DNA of 13,075 nt from Stenotrophomonas sp. GTDB taxonomy: Bacteria; Pseudomonadota; Gammaproteobacteria; Xanthomonadales; Xanthomonadaceae. The notes under the pieces are model-generated. The model searched no databases, was not told the origin of the DNA, and worked only from the letters and a program-made list of their open reading frames with translations. Shown one piece after another: positions 7,401 through 13,075 of the stretch. The translations under genes were made by a program, and so were the position numbers. Position 1 is the stretch's first letter; each line of letters starts with the position of its first letter. The stretch spans positions 1-13,075 of the forward strand of contig DMZT01000177.1 of NCBI GenBank assembly GCA_003484865.1, in the 5' to 3' direction.

Positions 7401-9018
7401 TGGCGATATCGTCAACTCCACCACCGAGATCGTGTCCACGGCCGACAACTACGGCTATGGCACGTGGGGCTCCACGCCCGCCTGGAAGGCGACGCTGGCG
7501 ACCCGATACAAGGACTACCTGACCGCGAAGAAGAGCCGGCGCACCATGGTGTATGTCGGCGCGAACGACGGCATGCTGCACGCCTTCGATGCCTCCACCG
7601 GCACAACGGCCGGCAATGAGCTCTTCGCGTTCATTCCATCCGCATCGCTGCAGCACATGGCCGAGCTGGCCAATCCGAAGTACTCGCATCGTTATTACGT
7701 GGATGGCGCGTTGACCTCGTCGGACGTCTACTACGGCGATGCCTGGCATACCGTGCTGGTCGGCTCCACCGGTGCCGGCGGCGCCACCCTGGCGCCCAAT
7801 GCGAAGGCTGTCGGCAATGGCGCGATGTTCGGCTTGAACATCAGCAATCCGGGGGCCTTCACCAAGGATGACGTGCTGTGGGAAGTTTCGGGCAAGACCG
7901 ATTCGGACATGGGCTTCGCGCTGGGCAAGCCGGTGATCGTGCCGGTCGCTGGCAGTGCGGCTGAGAGCGCGCCGCGGTTCGTGGCGATCTTCGGCAACGG
8001 CGTCAATGCATCCAGTGGCAAGCCGGTGCTGTTCGTGGTGGATATCCAGACCGGGCAGGTGCTCAAGCGACTGTCGCCCAGTGGCAGCGGCTATGCGTTG
8101 CGCAACGGCCTGATCAACGTCGCGCCGGTGGCGGCCTACAACAGCAACGGGATCGCCGACACCGTCTATGGCGGTGACATGCAGGGCAACCTGTGGAAGT
8201 TCGACCTCCGCGATCCAGACCCCAGCAAGTGGGCCGTGGCCTACAGTGGCGCACCCCTGTTCACCGCCAGCCGCAACAGCGTCGCCCAGCCGATCATGGG
8301 GGGCCTGGAGGTCTCCAAGGCGGCCGGGCGTGGCTACAACATCGTGTTCGGTACCGGCCAGTACTTCACCAATGACGACAATTCCGTGAGTTCGTCTTCG
8401 CCGGTGCAATCGCTGTACGGCGTCTGGGACAACATGACCTCGACGATTGGCGGACGCGGTGATCTGATCTCGCAGCAGATCACCTCGCGTGCCGGAAGCG
8501 GGGGTTACTCGCTGCGGGATGTCAGCAGCAACGCCGTCAATTATGTGAGCCAGCGCGGCTGGTATACCGACCTGATCGTCGGCGACGTGGTGGCCGGTGA
8601 GCGCTTCGTTGGCTATCCGACCATCCAGGATCGGAAGGTGGTGTTCACCACCTACGAGCCGGGTCAGGCGATCTGCGGCGGGGGCGGCGGTACCAACTGG
8701 ATGTACTCGCTGGATCTGCTTACCGGCGCTGGATCGATGACCGGCCTCAGTCAGGAGATCGGGGGCGATTCGCTGTGCACAGGCAACTGCGGCGGCATCG
8801 CGCTGACCAAGGGCGGGGCCACCAATAGCGGCCCACCGGTGAAGGACAGCAACATCTTCGTGCCGAAGTTGACTCCGTGCGACCCGACCAAGGCCACCTG
8901 CACGGTGGATGAGCTGATCAAGGCCAACCAGTGCACCTTCGTGCTGCGTGCACCGGGTGCCGACCCGCTGTACATGCCGCGCCCCTGCGGACGCCAGTCC
9001 TGGCGGCAGGTGCGCTGA
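4438..9018 (+). CDS. pilY1: Type IV pilus tip adhesin / assembly protein PilY1
   Basis: A 1526-aa exported protein. Residues 1-39 form a signal peptide with a hydrophobic core at about 18-30. The N-terminal part starts with the variant PilY1 form SRDEQLFNKAYSDYSDLDDD rather than a metal-site von Willebrand A motif; residues 79-87 (DLDDDKIID) fit a DxDxDxxxD calcium loop. Roughly 100-860 is a Cys-rich region of unclear fold. From about 1030 the PilY1 beta-propeller domain is clear: MVYVGANDGMLHAFDASTG, then GGDMQGNLWKFD near 1246-1257. The usual propeller calcium loop is degraded (A1233, N1235, N1237, D1241). PilY1 proteins promote pilus extension, adhesion and surface sensing. At 1526 aa it is much longer than the roughly 1160-aa P. 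aeruginosa protein; the extra length is N-terminal. Starts by ATGA overlap with pilX. Confidence 0.92.
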   Translation: MTSDRFHFSKRTINWLRIGVLVIVVGFLLSRVVPLRAALGDYDIAQEPLYTKQSQPPLMMMVMSRDEQLFNKAYSDYSDLDDDKIIDTTYQDKFPYEGYFDSNLCYSYDAGVFKAANAATGDNKHSCGGKGWSGNFLNWVTMSRLDVMRYVLYGGQRSTDDANKTVLERAQIPNDLHAWVKVYTGNDINSFTPLTASASFCNASISADGAPLMRVAGGVWSEWASTALYQCGVSRTGDGGSDTPKKTTDYNVRVEVCNPGKDAHRESFCRKYNDGTNDHYKPSGLLQSYGESGRLRFGLVTGTYSSPRDGGVLRRNIGKIAGNGSTLCDAGDEINLATGQLCLAKNSGAEGIINTMSNFRIDQWNWSNNWNDCNDYSILNRQGFKGRGHLLDPGSSGDGAKNCSAWGNPLAEMYAEALRYVGAGTKVYGDTGDLSGLPTGVEWKDPYRSTATGGNSYCATCNILVMSSGLPSFDSDNVGSVPHLASAVSATDALGAAEGINGKSYMAGRVGLTGRYESIRTHEDICEARTVDNLSLVRGICPDIPSTEGSYLMAGLAKAAAETDLRPGLTGKPADYKVTATTYTVAMAENLPKFDISVAGGTISLSPLCQANNTGSAKISDSGWRSCFLGAVGIGTKQSTVGAKHVYGRPYRADGKSGSFSLVWEDSLWGNDHDNDVVTMMSYCVGAACGDKAGVADMCWRSENKTECANGLLSATIGEDEVLVRLENLSAYAGNAMLTGYTIVGSSATNVQRLLLRPGDSNGSVISTSENPPDNWTKPSLVRYKLSGAQASQLESPLWYAAKYGVPSGKWDTKVPGTPDNYFLARNPAKLKAALEAIFASAAEGDAPVAGGGSGARINAGSFTVSASYKVTSGTNDWVGDVVASKVSDTGTDDVELWRASTKMSSSGRTIVMATSPTTVDGSGALVPVAAAPFEANNIPGADRAAQLSNIGFSSSIPEWFGSHSVADLVNYLKGSAISGFRSRGSILGDIVNSTTEIVSTADNYGYGTWGSTPAWKATLATRYKDYLTAKKSRRTMVYVGANDGMLHAFDASTGTTAGNELFAFIPSASLQHMAELANPKYSHRYYVDGALTSSDVYYGDAWHTVLVGSTGAGGATLAPNAKAVGNGAMFGLNISNPGAFTKDDVLWEVSGKTDSDMGFALGKPVIVPVAGSAAESAPRFVAIFGNGVNASSGKPVLFVVDIQTGQVLKRLSPSGSGYALRNGLINVAPVAAYNSNGIADTVYGGDMQGNLWKFDLRDPDPSKWAVAYSGAPLFTASRNSVAQPIMGGLEVSKAAGRGYNIVFGTGQYFTNDDNSVSSSSPVQSLYGVWDNMTSTIGGRGDLISQQITSRAGSGGYSLRDVSSNAVNYVSQRGWYTDLIVGDVVAGERFVGYPTIQDRKVVFTTYEPGQAICGGGGGTNWMYSLDLLTGAGSMTGLSQEIGGDSLCTGNCGGIALTKGGATNSGPPVKDSNIFVPKLTPCDPTKATCTVDELIKANQCTFVLRAPGADPLYMPRPCGRQSWRQVR

Positions 9019-9041
9019 TGACCTTCATGACGAGAGCCCCC

Positions 9042-9458
9042 ATGCAGACCGCCTTCCGCAGCCGTGTCGCCGGTTTCACCCTGATCGAGCTGATGATCAC
9101 GGTGGCCGTGGTGGCCATCCTTGCCACCATCGCCATGCCGGCCTATCAGGACTCCGTGCGGAAATCCCGGCGTGCCCAGGCCAAGGCCGATCTGGTGGAG
9201 CTGGCCCAGAACCTGGAGCGTTACCACACGGTCCAGAACACGTACGCCACCGCCAAGCTGCAGTTCACCCAGTCACCGCGCGATGGCACCGCACATTACA
9301 CCCTGTCTTTCGACAAGGATCCGACAGCGAGTACGTTCGGTATCCAGGCCGTCCCGGTGGCCGGCGGAAGCCAGGCCAAGGACACGTGCGGCACGTTGGC
9401 GCTGGATCAGGCAGGGCGCAAGAAGCCCACCGAGAAGACCGTCTCCGGCTGCTGGTAA
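9042..9458 (+). CDS. pilE: Type IV pilin PilE-family (minor pilin, last gene of operon)
   Basis: A 138-aa prepilin from ATG 9042, with an 11-residue leader ending in the G11/F12 cleavage site (RVAG/FTLIELMITV) and Glu5 at residue 16. After the helix come AYQDSVRKSRRAQAKADL and a small domain ending in Cys116 and Cys137-Trp138, the C-terminal D-region disulfide typical of PilE-type pilins. The start is uncertain: ATG 9018 overlaps the pilY1 stop (TGATG) with a modest GCAGG ahead and would give a 19-residue leader, and ATG 9027 is also in frame. I prefer 9042 for leader length and the GAGAG at 9032-9036. No T-tract terminator follows; the next strong one is after the tRNA gene. Confidence 0.9.
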   Translation: MQTAFRSRVAGFTLIELMITVAVVAILATIAMPAYQDSVRKSRRAQAKADLVELAQNLERYHTVQNTYATAKLQFTQSPRDGTAHYTLSFDKDPTASTFGIQAVPVAGGSQAKDTCGTLALDQAGRKKPTEKTVSGCW

Positions 9459-9489
9459 CGTTGCCCTATCGCCGGTTGTACCGGAGTGC

Positions 9490-9519
9490 TTGCATCCCCC
9501 TGCCGATGCTGGCTAGAAT
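9490..9519 (+). promoter_or_regulatory. Promoter of the tRNA-Asn gene
   Basis: TTGCAT at 9490-9495 and TAGAAT at 9514-9519 are 18 bases apart and match the sigma70 consensus at four and five of six positions. Expected start is near 9526, three bases before the mature tRNA. The GC-rich bases between the -10 and the start (GCGCACCCC) resemble the discriminator of growth-rate-regulated stable RNA promoters. Confidence 0.65.
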
Positions 9520-9528
9520 GCGCACCCC

Positions 9529-9605
9529 GCCCGAATAGCTCAGCCGGTTAGAGCACTTGACTGTTAATCAGGGGGTCGTTGGTTCGAGTCCAACTTCGGG
9601 CGCCA
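9529..9605 (+). tRNA. tRNA-Asn (anticodon GTT)
   Basis: Complete cloverleaf. The acceptor stem is GCCCGAA (9529-9535) with TTCGGGC (9595-9601), all seven pairs Watson-Crick. The discriminator is G9602 and CCA is encoded at 9603-9605. The D arm contains GCTC/GAGC. The anticodon stem CTTGA/TCAGG carries the loop CTGTTAA, placing GTT at 9563-9565. The T arm contains GGTTCGAGTCC. No integrase or duplicated 3' end is seen next to it, so there is no sign that this copy serves as an island attachment site here. Confidence 0.97.
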
Positions 9606-9612
9606 AGATTTG

Positions 9613-9647
9613 AAAAAAAGCCTCGCAGCGATGCGGGGCTTTTTTTT
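9613..9647 (+). terminator. Intrinsic terminator after tRNA-Asn, symmetric
   Basis: GCCTCGCA (9620-9627), loop GCGA and TGCGGGGC (9632-9639) form an 8-bp stem with one G-T pair, flanked by seven A (9613-9619) and eight T (9640-9647). It ends the tRNA transcript and probably also read-through from the pilin operon. Because of the flanking A-run it should also work on the minus strand as a backup for the receptor gene. Confidence 0.92.
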
Positions 9648-9680
9648 GTCCGCGATTTACCCGCGTGCCGCGATCCAAAC

Positions 9681-9705
9681 AAAAAGCCCGGGCACTGCCC
9701 GGGCT
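9681..9705 (-). terminator. Intrinsic terminator of the TonB-dependent receptor gene
   Basis: AGCCCGGGC (9685-9693), loop ACT and GCCCGGGCT (9697-9705) are a perfect 9-bp inverted repeat. Read on the minus strand it is followed by a short T-run (complement of 9681-9685). It lies 25 bases past the receptor stop codon. Between it and the tRNA terminator nothing else is visible. Confidence 0.85.
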
Positions 9706-9729
9706 CCTTGTTCCCCAAGTGCGGCTACC

Positions 9730-12564
9730 TCATTCGAAGGTGTACTTGGCACCGACGGTGAAGTAACGGCCGATCGCGCCACTGAAGTGCAGCGGGTTGT
9801 AGTTCACGCCACCGTAGGTGGTCGGATCCAGCGGAGCGATGCGGTCGAACAGGTTCTGCACAGATGCGTTCAACTCGAAGGCCTCGGTGATGTTCCAGCG
9901 ACCGGACAGGTCGAAGGTGGTGAACGAGGAGATCTTCTCGACGTCGGTACCGTCGGCGTAGGCGAACTGATACGAGCCATCGGGACCGCGGAAGTCGGTG
10001 TTCTCCATCTTGGAGATGTAGTTGGCCACGCCGCTGACGCTCCACGGACCCTGCTTCCAGGTGGTGCCGAAGTTGACGCGGTCCTTCGGGGTGCCGATGC
10101 AGTTGGTGACGTCGCAGTTGCCGTGCGTGCCGGCATAGTCGACGGTCACATCGGCATCGGTGCGCTCGAACTTGAGCACATGGCTCCACTGCAGGTCCAT
10201 CTCCAGCTGGCCCGGACCGATGTCGAAGGTCTGGCGGATGTCGGTATCGATACCGCGGACGCGGGTCGATGCAGCATTGATGTACTGCGTATTGACGGCC
10301 AGGATGCTGCCGGTACCGGGAACACCGTTGAGCAGGTTGTTGTCACGCAACACGTTGCCCGCGGCAATCGCTTCGGCAGTACTGCCCTGGGCGATTTCGT
10401 TGGTGCGCTTGATCTGCCAGGCATCCACCGTCATCGAGGTGCTGGAGGTCGGCTGCAGCACCAGACCCACCGAGTAGCTCTTGGACTCTTCCGGCTTCAG
10501 GTCGGCATTGGGACGGGTGATGATGGCGACCGGCAGTGCGCCGCAATCGTCATCGTTCGCGCCCGGCGCCGGGTTGCCGCCGGGGCAGCGCACGGGATCG
10601 GCAGCATTGGAGAACGCTGCCAGGCCGCCGTCGCCGTTCTCGGCCGGGTTGGGGGCACGGAAGCCTTCGGCATAGCTGCCGCGGACTGCGATCCAGTCGG
10701 CCGGGGTCCACTTGATGCCGACCTTCGGCGTCGCCTTGCCTTCGCCGCTCTCATACTTGTCGTAGCGGACCGCGCCGGACAGTTCCAACTGCTCCAGCAC
10801 CGGGGCGGACAGTTCGACATAGCCGGCGTAGACGTTCTGCGTACCGTCGTAGGCCGAGTAGCCCAGCCCGATGATCTGGCCCTGGTCGGTGAACGTCTGC
10901 GGGGTCAGGCTGTTGCTGGTCTTGCGCCATTCGGTACCCAGCGCCAGGCCGAGCGGGCCGCCCTTCAGGTCCATCAGGCTGCGCGACACGGTGAAGTCGA
11001 ACATGTCCAGGCTGGATTTGGCGCGTGCGCTGATGTCCGGCGAGATGTAGTCATACAGGGCCTGTGAGTTCAGCCCCGCGTTGTCGCCGATGCGCCACAC
11101 GCCTGCCGGGCAGGCCGGATTGCCGAGCACGCAACGCACGGCGTCGTAGTTCAGGAAGCCGGTACGCTTGTTGACCAGGTCGGTGCCCGAATGCAGGTAG
11201 GCCGTGTCGTAGCTCCACTCGCCCCAGTTGCCCTTGACGCCCACCAGGAAGCGGTTGAACTCGTTGGTGTTCTCGGTCACACGCGGGCCGACATCCCAGG
11301 CCGAGTAACGCAGGCGCGAGGCCTGGCCCGGGATCGGGTTGTCCGGGTGGGTCGGGCTGAGCACCGTGGCACCGTCGCCGCTGTTGGCGTTGACCGGGCC
11401 GCCGGGATAGCCCCAGCCACCGGATACGCCGGAGGGCGTGTTGCTGAAGGTGGTTTCCTTCTTGGAGTAGCCGATTTCGGTGTAGATCTCACCGCCCTCG
11501 CCGAAGGCGAAGCTGGCGCGACCAAACACGTTGACGTACTTCTCTTCCGGGGTCAGGTCACGGTACAGCTGGGCCGGATCCCACAGGCAGCCCTGCTGCT
11601 GGGCAGTGACATCGTTCTGGCCGGGGATGGTGGTCAAGCCGGCGCAGCCTGGCAGCGCGACGAGGAAGGCCGGATCGTCATCCGTCACCGCACGGTCGTC
11701 GAACACCGAACCGTTCGGACCCACACCGCCACGGGTACCGCCAGAGAGCGCGGCGCCACCCAGGAACTGGGCGTTGTTGCCATAGCCCCACGGGCGGATA
11801 TCACCGGTGCCGATCCACTTGCGGTTCTTGCGGTCGCTGATCTTGATCGCGTCGGTCTTGCCCACGTCCAAACTGAAGAACGCGTTCCAGCCATCGGTGG
11901 CCAGGTCGCCGGTACCGGCGGTCAGCGTGGCCTTCTTGGCGTCGCCATCGCTATCACCGGACAGGCCGTAGGAGGCGCGCAGGATCGCGCCATTGAAGTC
12001 GCTGCGCAGGATGATGTTGACCACGCCGGCGATGGCGTCCGAGCCGTAGATCGCAGAAGCGCCGTCCTTGAGGACTTCAATGCGCTCGACCGCATCCAGC
12101 GGAATGGTGCTCAGATCGGTGAAGACCTTCTGGCCGTCATCGGCCAGGCCGTAGGTCGCCATGCGGCGACCGTTCAACAGGACCAGCGTGGAGCCGGCGC
12201 CCAGGCCGCGCAGCGAGATGCCTGCGCCACCGCCGGCAAAGCCGTTGCCGAAGGTCTTGGGAATGGAGCCCGACCCGTCCGCGGTCAGGGTCTGCAGATA
12301 CTCGGCGACCGTGGTCTTGCCGGTACGGTCGATTTCCTGGCGGGTGACCACCTGGACGGGGGAGGGGGTTTCGGTGTTCGTGCGGGGGATGTTCGACCCG
12401 GTGACGGTGATCCGGTCAAGGTTGGTCGCCTGCTCCTGCGCGAACGCGGAGGACGACGCCATGGCCCCTACCAGCAGCAGCGCGCCGCTGGTCAGGATCG
12501 TGGAAATGGAATGGGCCAGGGTATTGCGGCGGCTGTCGTCGCGGCGTTGGGTCGGGTGTTTCAC
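9730..12564 (-). CDS. TonB-dependent outer membrane receptor, ligand unknown
   Basis: A 944-aa outer membrane receptor. Residues 1-42 are a signal peptide ending SSSAFA before QEQ. A TonB-box-like DRITVTGSN lies at 50-58. The plug domain spans about 60-190, with TPSPVQVVTRQEID, ISLRGLGAGSTLVLLNGRR and VERIEVLKDGASAIYGSDAI. The rest is a 22-strand-type barrel with a repeated aromatic pattern and the receptor motif ADWIAVRGSYAEGFRAPN. Cysteines come in close pairs (307/326, and near 477/485, 662/675, 820/825), probably loop disulfides. It ends YTFE, so the usual terminal Phe is penultimate. The start is GTG at 12564 with AGGAGA six bases ahead. This GSNIPR receptor type is abundant in xanthomonads; its ligand cannot be told from sequence. 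A TonB-like gene lies just upstream on the same strand. Confidence 0.93.
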   Translation of the reverse strand: MKHPTQRRDDSRRNTLAHSISTILTSGALLLVGAMASSSAFAQEQATNLDRITVTGSNIPRTNTETPSPVQVVTRQEIDRTGKTTVAEYLQTLTADGSGSIPKTFGNGFAGGGAGISLRGLGAGSTLVLLNGRRMATYGLADDGQKVFTDLSTIPLDAVERIEVLKDGASAIYGSDAIAGVVNIILRSDFNGAILRASYGLSGDSDGDAKKATLTAGTGDLATDGWNAFFSLDVGKTDAIKISDRKNRKWIGTGDIRPWGYGNNAQFLGGAALSGGTRGGVGPNGSVFDDRAVTDDDPAFLVALPGCAGLTTIPGQNDVTAQQQGCLWDPAQLYRDLTPEEKYVNVFGRASFAFGEGGEIYTEIGYSKKETTFSNTPSGVSGGWGYPGGPVNANSGDGATVLSPTHPDNPIPGQASRLRYSAWDVGPRVTENTNEFNRFLVGVKGNWGEWSYDTAYLHSGTDLVNKRTGFLNYDAVRCVLGNPACPAGVWRIGDNAGLNSQALYDYISPDISARAKSSLDMFDFTVSRSLMDLKGGPLGLALGTEWRKTSNSLTPQTFTDQGQIIGLGYSAYDGTQNVYAGYVELSAPVLEQLELSGAVRYDKYESGEGKATPKVGIKWTPADWIAVRGSYAEGFRAPNPAENGDGGLAAFSNAADPVRCPGGNPAPGANDDDCGALPVAIITRPNADLKPEESKSYSVGLVLQPTSSTSMTVDAWQIKRTNEIAQGSTAEAIAAGNVLRDNNLLNGVPGTGSILAVNTQYINAASTRVRGIDTDIRQTFDIGPGQLEMDLQWSHVLKFERTDADVTVDYAGTHGNCDVTNCIGTPKDRVNFGTTWKQGPWSVSGVANYISKMENTDFRGPDGSYQFAYADGTDVEKISSFTTFDLSGRWNITEAFELNASVQNLFDRIAPLDPTTYGGVNYNPLHFSGAIGRYFTVGAKYTFE

Positions 12565-12584
12565 AGCTTCTCTCCTGACTGGGA

Positions 12585-12642
12585 AAACCTAGATGTCAAT
12601 AAGTCGACACCAGAACTGTGGCAACGGCGCCAATCTAGGTTT
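12585..12642 (-). promoter_or_regulatory. Inverted repeat and possible promoter in the receptor leader
   Basis: AAACCTAGAT (12585-12594) and ATCTAGGTTT (12633-12642) form a perfect 10-bp inverted repeat with 38 bases between. On the minus strand the upstream arm contains TAGATT (12632-12637), a possible -10, with a poor -35 (TTGCGT at 12653-12658, 15-base spacer). The downstream arm sits just before the ribosome site of the receptor gene. The repeat could be a looped operator or an RNA hairpin in the leader. An AT-rich stretch at 12661-12686 lies upstream. Confidence 0.4.
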
Positions 12643-12705
12643 CCGTCGTGTGACGCAAGAGTGAAAAATTGCTTAATTGGGAAAAGATGCTGTGCGTCTC
12701 AGTTT

Positions 12706-12741
12706 GTGAATGGGGAGCCCCCTGACGGGGCTCCCATTCAC
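12706..12741 (-). other. Long stem-loop directly after the TonB-like stop codon
   Basis: GTGAATGGGGAGCCCC (12706-12721) pairs with GGGGCTCCCATTCAC (12727-12741), a 15-bp stem with one bulged G and loop CTGAC. It begins immediately after the TonB-like stop codon on the minus strand. No T-run follows on either strand, so it is not a canonical intrinsic terminator; it may protect the mRNA 3' end or separate the two genes' expression. Confidence 0.6.
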
Positions 12742-13075
12742 TCAGCGCGGTAACGAAAAATCGACCGGAACCAGGCCATCGGCGGCGACGGTCTGCCCAT
12801 CGACGAGGGCTGGCACGAAACGCCAGTGACGCAGCACCTGCTGGCGTGCGGCCTGGTCGAGCACGCGCGAGCCACTGCTCTTCTCGATACTGACCGCCAC
12901 CGGGTTGCCCTGGCTGTCGACCCGGATGCGCAGCAGGACCGTCCCCTGCTGGCCCAGGCGGATCGCCGCGACCGGATACGGTGGTGGCGGCGCGCTGCGG
13001 TACTGCAGTTGGGCTCCTGCGGCGGGCGACGGCATGGCCGGGGCCGGTTCCAGCGCCGGTGCGGCGGCCTCGCTG
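12742..13075 (-). CDS. TonB-family energy transducer, C-terminal part (cut by window edge)
   Basis: Only the last 110 or so residues are present. The frame stays open to the window edge, so the ATG at 13035 is internal and not the start. The visible part begins with an Ala/Pro-rich linker (EAAAPALEPAPAMPSP), as in periplasm-spanning TonB proteins. The TonB C-terminal domain follows: PPPYPVAAIRLGQQGTVLLR, RVDSQGNPVAVSIEKSSGSR, VLDQAARQQVLRHWRFVPA, ending in PVDFSLPR. These proteins use the ExbB/ExbD proton motive force to energise outer membrane receptors. It lies 177 bases upstream of a TonB-dependent receptor on the same strand, which suggests a shared job, but the intervening stem-loop and possible promoter argue against a simple operon. 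The N-terminal membrane anchor is outside the window. Confidence 0.9.
   Translation of the reverse strand, partial: SEAAAPALEPAPAMPSPAAGAQLQYRSAPPPPYPVAAIRLGQQGTVLLRIRVDSQGNPVAVSIEKSSGSRVLDQAARQQVLRHWRFVPALVDGQTVAADGLVPVDFSLPR

Noticed and set aside
9529..9730. tRNA-Asn as an attachment site for a genomic island
   Set aside because: No integrase, no repeat of the tRNA 3' end and no change in base composition are seen on the far side; the next gene is an ordinary receptor.
12594..12599. Perfect TTGACA on the minus strand ahead of the receptor
   Set aside because: A -10 at the right distance would fall on the ribosome binding site; no TATAAT-like sequence is there.
11191..12753. A 520-codon open frame on the plus strand opposite the receptor gene, and another at 9610-11067
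   Set aside because: Both are shadows of the receptor gene caused by high GC at third positions. The encoded proteins are repetitive Val/Gly/Ala/Arg strings without domains.
1..13075. CRISPR arrays, insertion sequences, SMAG-type GTAG palindromes
   Set aside because: No regularly spaced repeats, transposase-like frames, or GTAG-headed palindromes were found in the intergenic gaps.

Overview
The window looks like chromosomal DNA of a GC-rich gammaproteobacterium of the Xanthomonadaceae, most likely Stenotrophomonas. This is inferred from codon use, the fimT-pilV-pilW-pilX-pilY1-pilE order, the large TonB-dependent receptor type, and protein sequence style; no database search was possible. The DNA appears to be core genome. 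I see no transposase, integrase, CRISPR array or phage gene.

Layout. (1) Positions 55-182 hold a candidate small RNA gene: a weak promoter, two stem-loops (one with a C-rich loop) and a clear intrinsic terminator. (2) 228-1622 encodes a PpnN-type nucleotide 5'-monophosphate nucleosidase. (3) 1623-1784 is a structured intergenic region with four tandem hairpins and a perfect match to the AlgR core CCGTTCGTC, placed ahead of the type IV pilus minor pilin operon. (4) 1785-9458 is that operon: fimT/fimU-like, pilV, pilW, pilX, pilY1 and pilE, almost all with overlapping or nearly touching ends. (5) 9490-9647 is a tRNA-Asn(GTT) unit with its own promoter and a strong bidirectional-looking terminator. 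(6) On the minus strand, 9730-12564 encodes a 944-aa TonB-dependent outer membrane receptor with its own terminator (9681-9705). Its upstream region carries a widely spaced perfect 10-bp inverted repeat. (7) 12742-13075 is the C-terminal end of a TonB-family energy transducer cut by the window edge.

How the genes work together. The plus-strand operon encodes the minor pilins and the large PilY1 adhesin/tip protein that prime type IV pilus assembly. FimT carries a GRGR motif like the one linked to DNA binding by FimT in natural transformation. PilE closes the operon as a pilin with a C-terminal Cys pair. On the other strand a TonB-like protein and a TonB-dependent receptor lie in tandem, as expected for energised uptake of an unidentified ligand.

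No wholly new multi-gene system is evident. The least explained items are the candidate sRNA at 89-182, the AlgR-like box with its hairpin cluster, and the inverted repeat in the receptor leader.
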